Shown: positions 54,589 to 64,000 of the stretch, one piece after another
Numbering within the stretch: the stretch's first letter is position 1
Layout: every line of letters begins with the position of its first letter
Origin: Setoptus koraiensis
Lineage: Eukaryota; Arthropoda
DNA length: 64,000 bases
NCBI GenBank assembly: GCA_048013815.1
Contig: CM106585.1
Location: 19,344,001 to 19,408,000, forward strand
Direction: 5' to 3'
Notes under the pieces: generated by a model
What the model was told of the DNA's origin: nothing
The model's database searches: none
Seen by the model: only the letters and a program-made list of their open reading frames with translations
Program-made: the position numbers and the translations under genes

Positions 54589-56791
54589 AATTATGATTTG
54601 TACAGATTTACCCATTCCAGACTAAATAGTGAGACAGTTATTGTTCTAGGCAATGGTTGCAAAATAAAGCTAAGAAAATGGCAATTTGTACTAATTATGA
54701 TATAGTATAAATTTGGTACATAAATATATCGTCGTACACTAATGTTCCAAGTTTTCATTACATTTCCGATCATCAAGCTCTTGGCTAGGAGCTCTTGTTT
54801 CATTAGAAAAATCTTCTGTTGGTACCTTTCTAGCAAACTTGTGAACCAATTTCTTCAATGATAGCTCTCTAATCTCTCCGCTAATATATTCAAAGTAAGA
54901 TAATTAGATGATGTATCCAGTATAGTAAAACATTCCCCGGTAAGAATTGAAAAGATTCCAAAATTCATATGTCACATCAAAGCATGTCAATTGCCTGAGC
55001 AGCATAGCAGATAATGAATTTTTTGGTTACACACTCTCGCAAGATGGAACGATTGAAAAATAATTTTTCACCGATTCTCATTCATTCAATAACTTTATCT
55101 GAATTATGGTATCGAGAAAGGACTTTTGTTGGCAGGAGTAACCAACCATGAAGAGAGAAAACTAACTAACGTCTGGTAAGTTGAAATGATTCGTTCGTTT
55201 TTCATGAATGTATTGCAAGCAATCAGATTATTATACGAATGTGTTATATTTTCGGTTAGGTATGTAGATGAAGATTATATCGGTAAGATTTTTTTTGTGT
55301 CCAGGCTGATGGTTTTCGCAAAAATCGACCGAAAATGAAGTGAAAAATGCGCACTAATATGTGCAAACTCAAAATTTCCACATCCTGTGCGCGCTCTCTA
55401 TGGCGATTATGTGTAAGGATGCGCACAGGAGGTGACCATCCAATTTTCTGGGTGTCCTCATTTACTGTGGATCTATGCTAAAACTATCGGCTTCAACGCG
55501 GAAATATTGGTACTGTCATAATCTTCAACTGCACAGCTAACCAAAAATATATAACATCACCCTAATGATTTGATTACTTGCACTCCAATCATGAAAAACA
55601 AGGACGAATAATTTCAACTTACCACACGTTATATACATACTTCACTAATAATTCACTTAAATACTAGAAGTTTGGTTTCTATCGATAGGGATGAAATATA
55701 AGTCAAGTGAATGCTTTCTAGGGGCCGACAATAATGAGATACCACTAAATAGCCTGTAATTATTCCGATATATATCAGGTTTGAGTGTTTTCAATGTTCT
55801 CTGTCATCATAGAGATAATCTATAACATATTACTCTGGGATATACACGGACTTGTATACGAACGAAACTCAATAATAATGTAGCAAACGATTAATTATGG
55901 CGAATAAGTATGCCATAAATATTTTGGGACTGATTGTGATCGTAAATTATCGCGTAGCCAATATCCGGCGTAAATCCACACAAACGTGTACTTGTAATAA
56001 TCAACTAAATATCAAAAGTGATTACATAATGTGTGACGCTACTGTGGTTAAGCTAAGCTTCTCTCTTGGCCTGAATACCATTCATAGAGGCCAATGAATA
56101 AATCATGATGATGACTTTAAGTGTGTGTCTGATCAATTCATCTCAACTTCAGTCGAATCACATGCTTTTTTTTGCTAAATAGTCGCGAATATTGAATAAA
56201 TTATGATGGCTTCACCCATTGTTTGAAACAATGATCTTCATGAATTTAGCCCACAAGATTGCAAGTATCTTTTGATTTTAGGACGCCGATTCCTCACAAG
56301 TTGACAACGATTGCACAATAATGAATAATTCAGATAAATGATAGGGAAAAAGATAGCTGCTGAATAACATTTGAACGAGAGCAACAGATTAGTTCCAATA
56401 ATGGATAGCAGGATGCTTACGAATGACAAAATTTTCATGTATGCGATCTATTTCTGTCCCATTCATCACCTGTCCGAGTCAATGACGTAACCCCTTGTGT
56501 GGCCCCTTGAAACAACTTTGGCTATGATACGATTTCTTTTTTTATTGTTTCGCTTCTGATCATGATGACATGCTGTGGCAATGGCTAATTTTGGCTATAT
56601 ATCATAGTGTTTTATAGATCACATTTTACAAACGTTGAGTAGTGACAGCGAGCAAGGTTACCTGTTGTTTGTTGAACCAACATTATGAGACATTCATTCC
56701 AAGATAAGTGTTTTTCAAGCAGGAGTGTAACCAGGGCGATTAGCCATTGAAATTATAAAGTTGAACTCGTATTATACACTTTTCGTGAGCT
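54589..56791. other. Large AT-rich intergenic region
   Basis: 2.2 kb. One notable structure: a perfect 10-bp inverted repeat TCCTGTGCGC / GCGCACAGGA at 55383-55392 and 55421-55430. A short minus-strand open frame at 56238-56438 with a hydrophobic start is not convincing. No gene recognised. Confidence 0.5.
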
Positions 56792-58796
56792 ATGGAATTG
56801 ACTGCTATTAATGTCAATACAATGTTTATATTTTATATTGTTGGTTTAGCAGCAATGTGCTCTCGAATTAGTCTGGCACTAATCCAAGAAGGACTGGACT
56901 CTAGAGATATCGCGACAGGTGCGCGGAATCCATCTTATAGAGCCCCATTAAATACTTTTAACAATTATAATCACATTGGCACTCTCAATGAGATGGGCCC
57001 ACAGCAGCAGCAGCAACAGCAACAACAACAGCAGAATGCAGTGAACACAATTGATCAGAAGCCATCCATCGATCCATCGGCGAGAATTGGTTTATATCAG
57101 ACATTGATGGAGATGGAGAGTAGGCCAACAGAAAATCTTCAAGAATGTGCCCAATGGTTCAAGGCAAACGCAGATTATAATTATATACTGAACGAGGCAC
57201 AAGCTAGATTGAGGACCAGACCGAGACAAGCTGCCAAAAAGCAAGAGTGTGACGCAATGAAAGAATCATGGAACCAAACGAAAGCTCTAGTGGACAAATT
57301 CACAAGACTTTTAGATGATCCACAAAGTAGAGAAAATTCACAAATTGTCTTGGATATGTTTGATCAACTTGATGCCCGTATCGGGCAACAAACGCATCTG
57401 AGCGAATTTGACGCCTATCTGCACAGCAATGGCGTCCAAGAGAAACTCAGACAACTCGAGGAAGAATATTCACATCCTGTTGGCACTTCCATGGCACCAA
57501 CAGTATTTACGGGAAACGGTGTGACAAGCAAATTGGACGAAGTTCAAGAATTAGATCAAGCCATCAGATTGTTGATTGACAGAGAAGAAACAAACGGCGA
57601 CACTGACATAGACAATCTGTCTGATATGTCAGACATGATGCAAGACACTCTGGCAAGTGGTCGCATCAGATTGGGCTCGCCAAGATTCAAATATCTGGCT
57701 GCCACCGTTGATGCCGCTTACGAAGTTGTTGATCTACGGCATGCAAAAGAAGATTCGCACAACAACCACAGCGAAAATCAAGCATCATTGGCGCCCGTGG
57801 TAGCCAATGGCATTACGATACCAACAAGTCCGTTGGCGCCCATCGTAGCATCAAATCTGAACAGTGGCACTGTTGCGGGCACTGCCATCCAGGGCACCCA
57901 GTCCGGTAATCAAGGGTGAGTTTCTCTCAGGTTTTCTTTTTTCATGCAAACTAAACATATATTGCTAGTTGAAGTCGTTTTAGATGGAAACGCGGCAGCA
58001 ACAACAACAAGGATTTGCAGCAACTCACACTGTACCAATTGTTGATGCTTGATATTTCATCTCAGAGCCTCGCTATTTTTTAATCAGAGTCCATTTAACA
58101 GCAGATCCAATAATAAGGAACAGCAACAACAACCAGATATGGACCGCACCGCAGCAACAGAGGCCAGCGGCGTTGTCGTCGACGAGCATTATCCAGCCGC
58201 CATCGGCCAGCTCGCTCATTCCGCAGCGAAGAATGAAGCGCTCGCTCCCGGAACAAGAGGCGCCAGAAGAGGAGCCAAAGAGCGAGACAGAAAAGAAGCC
58301 GAAGAGCGAGACAGAAAAGAAGCCGAAGAGCGAGACAGAAAAGAAGAGCGACGAAAAAGGAGAGAAGAAGAAAGAGACAGACACAACAATCAAGTCGGAG
58401 GAGCCGACCGAGAACAAGCAACGAACTCTGGTGCGTCGCAAAAGATTGGCGGGAGAATTGGCGTCGTTCATGAAGGAAAAACTGACCGAAAAATTGATGG
58501 AAAGCATGGGAGTGGACCGAGAACGAATGGCGCAATCGCACAGGGGACCGCCGAGGAGGAGTCATTACTACTACGAGGAGGACGACGACGACGAGGACGA
58601 CGACGAAGAAGAGGAGCCGGTGGTGAAGAGCAAAGAAAAGAAAAAAGAGAAGCCCAAAAAGAAGAAGGTAGTGGTAGTGTACGAGAAGGAGAAAAAATGC
58701 GGCAAAAAGGAGTTCGCAAAGAAGGGCAAGTATGGCGGCCACAGCGTTTACGGGGGCAAGGGGGGCCACGGCAAGGGTTGCAAGAGGAAGAAGTGA
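56792..58796 (+). CDS. Secreted polyGln/charged protein, isoform ending at 58796
   Basis: Exon 1 (56792..57915) has a signal peptide (MFIFYIVGLAAMCSRISLALI), a polyGln run (about 57000-57035) and a helical domain with two cysteines (LQECAQWFKANADYNY, KQECDAMKESW). It ends in phase 2 at GTGAGT. An acceptor with a good pyrimidine tract (CTATTTTTTAATCAG) lets 58088..58796 follow in frame: VHLTADPIIRNSNNNQIW, a dibasic site RRMKRSL, three PKSETEKK units, a helix (LAGELASFMKEKLTEKLMESM), an acidic run, and a Lys-rich/Gly-rich basic end (GGHGKGCKRKK). Total about 610 aa. The region from 58813 to 59623 is open in another frame and also looks coding (see next entry). An alternative exon at 57985 would also fit the phase. 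No named family. Confidence 0.6.
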
Positions 58797-58812
58797 GAGG
58801 CCAGCGGATCAG

Positions 58813-59623
58813 CAATAATAACACAGACAATATAAATTCAAATATAAACAAACAACAATATCCTGTTGTTACAAATGGTAACCACAATCAGGACAACAAG
58901 CGACATGCGAGCAATTTCGTTCGGGGCCCCAAGCCAACAAAACTAGCCGACGGCTCGGAAAACCGATTGCCCAATTTCATGCCCAAACAGGATCATCCGA
59001 ATGTAATTGAGGTTGACTTAAATAAAATTATAAATCAAAACCACGTTAATCCGAACCACGAGCAAACAAACAAACAAAATTTCCTGTCCACACTAGAGTC
59101 ATTAGTTAATAGCGGCCGCCAAGGTGACAACATGGGAGATAAGCAGCAACAAACAGTTCCGTGGGGCGTCAGACGTAAGCACGAATCAGAGTTTGAGTTT
59201 TCAAATGAATCCGTTTCAGATAAATCAAAGAAAACCAGCAGGTCAAAAGAAGAAACAAGCTCCAAGCGAGACAATGGCGTCGCTGATAACACCGCTGTCT
59301 CAAGTTTACAGAGACATTCAACCCCAAGTGGGCCGTTGCCTCTTGTCAGAGGCAGTTCATCAGCCGATCATGAAAAACCCTCTGGTCATCGTCACAAATC
59401 CAAGCGATACTCTAGCGACAGCGAAGAGTCTAGTTCTGACAGACAGAAACAAAATATAAAAGTTAAAAACACCTACATTGAGGAGCCGGTGGCAATAATA
59501 AATGACGACGGAGATGTTAATCGTTCAACCCGTCATCACGGGCATCATTCAAACAAGCGTCGGCCTAATTCTACCAGACAGCCCTATCAGACCACTGTCA
59601 TCAAGATAAACATGTTCCAATGA
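58813..59623 (+). CDS. Downstream coding segment in a second frame (alternative exon of the same gene?)
   Basis: In the frame that starts at 58049, the part after 58800 reads as a natural polar protein: NNNTDNINSNINKQQYPVV, a basic stretch NFVRGPKPTKLAD, HPNVIEVDLNKIINQNH, FLSTLESLVNSGRQ, then Ser/Lys/His-rich sequence (SRSKEETSSKRD, KSKRYSSDSEESSSD) and a conserved-looking end (YQTTVIKINMF). Upstream of 58800 the same frame gives Arg/Gly/Glu sequence that looks like an off-frame reading of the Lys/Glu exon. An acceptor GGATCAG at 58806-58812 fits the phase of exon 1, so exon 1 could join here directly as a second isoform. A one-base assembly error or a frameshift in the overlap is the alternative. 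Confidence 0.5.
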
Positions 59624-60636
59624 GACCTAGTTGAGCGTCTTTTTGCCGCCCCGAGAAACTGTATTGTATCCAAATGATTTACCCATGATGAATCTAGAAT
59701 AATAATAAGAATATTTAGCGATCTCCAGCGATTTATGCTTTTATCCAAGTAAACGCCTCAGATTGCTGTTGTCTCTTTTTCAAATATTTGCCTCATTGTT
59801 TGCTGCGTCTCATTTGGCAAAAAAGTGTATCGCGCAAAAATTCATGGACGTCCATTAATCATCTGATAGCATCAGACTGATACTATCAGACTGATAGGGA
59901 GCGACCTCTGAATCCTATGATACTGATGGCAGATTTGCGATGGAGTTGCTTGTGCGGAAAGAGTGCGTAGTCATGGTCGTTGTTTTAGTTCAAGGTCGTG
60001 TCGATCTTGCACCGCGATTTGCTCTTAAATCACCAGTCGAAATCGATTGCTCTCATTTGACGTGTGTAGTTGTTGTCGGCAGTTCATCTCTTAATGTTCG
60101 TACTATTCGATGCCAACGCAACAGGTAATTGTGATTTTTCTTGAGAGTCACAAAGTCAAGATAATAGTTGGCTGAGGTGGAATTACCGAATTGCCGAATT
60201 CAATGTGCGCTGATGTGCTACTGCTGGCATGGCTCAAATAAGCCAGAAATATTTGTAATTGTATTTGCATGAATATGCGAAACTAGTCTGTTGCTTGCTG
60301 GTCACAACTGGAAGATGTGTCCGGCAATGGATCAATGGCAGCAATGAGACTATGTATTATGTGAGGGCTAGATGGGCGATTTGCTGCATCGCGATACAAG
60401 TGAACATGCGCCAAGGCGTTCGAAGTTAACAACTCAGAGAAGGGATATGTTTGTCGAGACAATGACACCATCAGAAGAGCCAAGTGATAGTTCCTCGACC
60501 TCTCGTTGTCACACATATACACACAAACTTGGTGACGCCATTGTTGGTGTGTCGTTGTTCCACTTCTTAAGCTTCTTAACTTTTTATACTTTTTATACTT
60601 ATACTGGCATGGGGTAATCTGGCCTGGCCATTGCAG
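59624..60636. other. Intergenic region
   Basis: About 1 kb with no gene I can support; short open frames at 59940-60128 and 60283-60617 lack support. Confidence 0.45.
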
Positions 60637-60760
60637 CGCGATGTGACGGTGCTAAGCGAGCACGTTTTCAACCCTCCGCCGCCGCCGACGCCGCACGCCA
60701 AGTCGGAAGGAGCCGCGATAGTTCATTTTGAAATCATTCAAATAAAGTTACCTTGTAGTT
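60637..60760 (+). other. Candidate isolated terminal exon
   Basis: A GC-rich island in AT-rich surroundings, directly after a good acceptor (GGCCTGGCCATTGCAG). One frame reads RDVTVLSEHVFNPPPPPTPH; another ends at a TGA near 60730, just before AATAAA at 60741-60746. No upstream exon was found that joins convincingly. It may be the last exon of the preceding gene or of an unannotated one. Confidence 0.3.
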
Positions 60761-61812
60761 TCAATTATTTCAACTACAACTATTCATATCTCACTCACTC
60801 TCAATAACTTTAGCATTATGATGGAACGAATCAGATGATCGTTTCGTTGACTGGGCTCAAAGAAAGTGCCACACTGTATGAGCATTATGAATGAATAAAT
60901 TAGTCGCTCTCGCTAGGAATATAAATAACACAGTCGGTCTTTGTTGTTGGCATGATGCGCCAGCACATAGCGACTAGTGACTCGTCGCATCCATCTTATC
61001 GCCTTAGCGTCGTCATACGCAACCATGGTGCTCTGCTAGCTCTCGTCACACGAAGCCGAGTCGTTGAAATATTTTCTCGAAGCAACAACTTGAAAATCTA
61101 GCTCTCGTTTGTCACATGGCAATCACATACATCTAAATAAGGAAGCTAGCGACGGAATATCAGCAGTGATATATGGTACCATATCACAAAGCTCAGCAGT
61201 ATATCAGCAGTATTTCGACTAGCGCACTGTCGTTGTTGCTGTTGTTGTTTACATCAACGTCGTGACTGACTCCGAGGCAAACGAGCCAATTGTTCATGCA
61301 TATTATTAACTAATCTCCGTCGCACCGATTCCACAAAACCGTTCACCAATGGTGCTAGCAGCGTCTCTGTGTCCTCCCTTCGAAGTTTATCTCTCTCTCT
61401 AGTCTCCGAGCTTGTGCGAGTTTTTGTTGTTTTTCTTCGCTCCTTTATCCGTGGCTCCAATATTCGAATTTCGAGTAAACATGGCCGCCATTGTTGATTT
61501 GTTCGCCCATTGTAAACAATGATGCAAAATTGAAAACAAGCACCAATCAAAACAACAGCATCCACAATCAAAAAGTTACGTAACAACGGTCTCCAGTTCT
61601 CTAATGATCGACGATAATTATTATTATTATTATAATAATATGTTTTCGAAATGTTAATATGTTTACCAAATGATCGCGCCCGTGAAGCCGTATTTTTTCG
61701 TCATAATTAATTAACTTCAAAAGCATAATCGTAAATTTCAATAGCCTTCATATGTTGTCACAAAACGATAACCTCGACACCGTTTGCGTCCACACAATCA
61801 CTACCATTATTA
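60761..61812. other. Intergenic region upstream of the innexin
   Basis: Nothing recognised until the (CAT)9 tract beside the innexin start codon. Confidence 0.5.
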
Positions 61813-61840
61813 CATCATCATCATCATCATCATCATCATG
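61813..61840 (+). repeat. (CAT)9 microsatellite overlapping the innexin start codon
   Basis: Nine CAT units run straight into the initiator: the last CAT supplies the A and T of the ATG at 61838. Length variation would shift the leader next to the start but keep the start intact. Confidence 0.85.
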
Positions 61841-64000
61841 TTGGATATATTTAGCGGTTTGCGCTTAGTGATTAAGCACAGACCCATCAATATTGACAAT
61901 ACAATATTTAGGTTTCACTGGTTCCTCACTTCAACAATATTAATATCGTTCAGTTTGATCATAACGGCCAGACAATATGTCGGTCAGCCCATTGAGTGCC
62001 ACTCAACAGACAAGATACCAGAGACGTTGCTCAATTCTTACTGTTGGGTACAAAGTACTTTTACAGTGCCACAAGCATGCAATCAACGCGTCGGAATAGA
62101 TATACCCTACCCGTGCATAGATAATTCGCGCGGACGCGAAATTAAAATGTTCGCCTATTACCAATGGGTGGGAATTGTGTTATTTATCCAAGGACTTTTA
62201 TTCCATTTACCTTATTACCTGTGGAAAATATGGGAAGCGGGTCTGATACGAGCAAGTGAGTAATAAATGTGTACACAAATAAATTATTTCATTATTAATT
62301 CAGTATATTGTCTAACTTCCGCTTTAGTGTATTCAGAATTTGGCGGAATCTTAAGCGAAAAAATCTAACATGTATATTCTGAAACATCGTTACACCAATT
62401 ACAAAATTCCACAGTTACAACCGGATTGAGGGTGACCGTATTGAGCGACATTGAACGATGCAAGAAAAAGGAAATAGTCATCGAGTATTTGCACAAACAT
62501 ATGGGCTACCACAAGTCGTATGCGTTGAGATACTTCATTTGTGAATTATTTTGTCTTCTCAATCTGCTGCTTCAATTGTGGGCCACAGATAAATTTTTCG
62601 ACGGGCAATTTGTAAGCTATGGTCTCGATGTTATTAGATATTCTTCGCCCGCTGGAGAGAACCAGCACCAGCATACGTCCAATTTGAATAATCACAATGA
62701 CGACAACTACAACCGGCATATTGATAGGGTGGCCCAGGGCTACAGTCACAACCAATTGATGGCGATATCAAATAATATCACATCAATTGAGCCCAGAGTT
62801 GACCCAATGGTAAGTCTATTTAGGGTCTAATTTTGTCCCAGGAAAAATCGCTTGCTCTTCGTGACTCTCGTCGTTCGAAAATCTAGCTAACTTATCTGTT
62901 TACTTATTGAATATGCTTCATTGTGCAGACCTTCATATTTCCGAGGATAACCAAATGCAGCTATTACGACTTTGGCAGCTCAGGCGACATTCAGAAGCAC
63001 GACGCAATCTGCTTGTTACCTCTCAATATAGTCAATGAAAAAATTTACATAGCCCTCTGGTAAGTGTTAAATCCGACAACATCGCAGCATACCCACTGAA
63101 AAGTGGTACCCATACCCCAATTCTTAAATATTCGTCGCCACTAACCGTCACAACTCATTATAAATCGACGCAATCAGGTTTTGGTTTTTGATTTTGGCCC
63201 TATTAACCTCGATGGTTATTGTCTTCAGATTCTTCATACTTCTTTCCAGAGGAGTCAGAGCGAAGGTGTTACGTTCGCGATGCAAGCTATCGTTGGAAGG
63301 CGATGTGAACATTATATGCCAAAAGGGCGATATCGGCGATTGGTTTCTATTTTATATGATGGCCAACAATTTGGATCCGTTAATTATGAGAGAGATTGTT
63401 GCGGAGATAGCCGATCGCTTAGATCAAGAGATAATGTCCGATAAAGAGACGGAAGCGTTGGCCTCGTTTAGTCGCATTGCTAATTGTGATAATATTAATA
63501 GCAATTTGATCGAACGGCAAGCCGTCAGATCGGCAGATATCATAACATCAAGCAGCACATCAGACAGTATGCTAACTTATACTGGGCAAACGAAGCAACC
63601 AACAGCAAAGACTTCATTGGGCAAGAAGTTCAGGAGGAGATTTAATTTGAAAGGATTCATGAAAGGAGGAAGACTATTTTCATTTGACGACACTTCAGTA
63701 ACTCCGACAGCATCGCATAGGGGCCACATGAAAAGACTCAATTCTCTGCAAGGCGATAGACAGCACCTTTTTAATGGTCAACTTTGTTTAGATTTGGAAG
63801 ATGGCTCCTCCACAACATTTTACCTGAGTAGATCTGAGAGAAAATACGCCAACAAGCAAAACAATAGGCAGTTGGAAATTAAGCAAGATACCGGTGACAG
63901 AGCTCGTCCATCAGTGAAACCAGAGGAATCGGCAGCCTCGTCATCTCGAGATGCTGTTAGCGAAACTCCGGCAGTCAATACTGACTGTCTTCCGTTGCCT
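61838..64000 (+). CDS. Innexin gap-junction channel protein, cut by window end
   Basis: Four exons, last one partial: 61838..62255, 62415..62809, 62929..63059, 63178..>64000, all joined with frame continuity. Innexins form hexameric gap-junction or hemichannel pores in the plasma membrane. Start chosen at MLDIFSGL, the typical innexin N-terminus. Features: TM1 ([19 protein letters not shown]), first extracellular loop with GQPIEC and YCWVQSTF, the family signature YYQW before TM2, TM3 ([17 protein letters not shown]), second loop with [16 protein letters not shown] and [15 protein letters not shown]4 ([16 protein letters not shown]). The two loop cysteine sets are present. After [18 protein letters not shown] a long Ser/Thr/Lys-rich cytoplasmic tail (at least 200 aa, with [12 protein letters not shown] basic patches) continues past the window. 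The His/Asn-rich insertion in the second loop ([18 protein letters not shown]) is unusual. Which innexin paralogue is not decided. Confidence 0.93.

Noticed and set aside
56238-56438. 66-codon minus-strand ORF with hydrophobic N-terminus
   Set aside because: Could be a small secreted peptide, but no conserved pattern, no neighbour and AT-rich composition; a chance ORF is as likely.
58049-58796. Upstream half of the long frame starting at 58049
   Set aside because: Its Arg/Gly/Glu sequence looks like an off-frame reading of the Lys/Glu repeat exon; only the part after about 58800 looks coding.
58793-58812. A 20-bp intron that would join the two frames of the polyGln gene
   Set aside because: GT and AG and phase fit, but 20 bp is too short for normal splicing.
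1-64000. tRNA, rRNA, CRISPR arrays, retroviral or Polinton-like elements
   Set aside because: Looked for by eye; no convincing tRNA boxes, direct-repeat arrays, reverse transcriptase or capsid-like frames were found.

Overview
The window comes from an invertebrate animal genome, most likely an arthropod. An innexin gap-junction gene and a trol/unc-52-type perlecan point to a protostome. Many genes have no intron, most introns are short (about 70-280 bp), and low-complexity Q/N/S tracts are common. A compact chelicerate genome such as an acariform mite would fit, but nothing here fixes the species.

Layout. 1-9.8 kb: 3' part of a very large GC-rich perlecan gene (+), cut by the window start. 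10-17.8 kb: a membrane-anchored protein of unknown family (A1, -), an acid-type alpha/beta lipase (-, three exons) and a pancreatic-type lipase (+, six exons). 17.8-26.2 kb: a tandem array of four copies of an unrecognised secreted protein (family B, all -), interleaved with copies or remnants of a small six-cysteine secreted peptide gene (+). 27-28.5 kb: a second membrane-anchored protein, A2 (+), paralogous to A1. 29.5-32.4 kb: two convergent low-complexity secreted or structural proteins. 33.5-43.4 kb: housekeeping genes, namely two identical-protein copies of complex I subunit NDUFS2/ND-49, ELOVL fatty-acid elongase, PSMD5, splicing factor CCDC12, a small membrane protein and the histone-fold protein CHRAC1. 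44.9-47.5 kb: a long Val/Pro/Ala-rich secreted protein with two alternative last exons. 48.2-54.6 kb: proteasome beta-2 (PSMB7), a mitochondrial crotonase, a coiled-coil protein and the SR-type splicing regulator CLASRP. 56.8-59.6 kb: a secreted polyQ/charged protein whose two downstream reading frames overlap. 61.8-64 kb: a four-exon innexin running off the window end.

The most novel part is 10-28.5 kb. The A1/A2 pair flanks the lipases and the B array. A and B share a four-cysteine layout, with a nearly constant C3-C4 spacing, that suggests one fast-evolving superfamily with anchored and secreted members. The array shows an intact gene, a nearly intact gene carrying an insertion, a half-length copy, and a repeat unit that also carries the cystine-rich peptide. 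That pattern is typical of a lineage-specific secretory cluster under birth-and-death evolution. The NDUFS2 duplication is the other standout: ten coding differences, all synonymous, but visibly diverged 3' flanks. Splice structures were read by eye from GT/AG sites and frame continuity. No RNA genes, CRISPR arrays or intact mobile elements were recognised.
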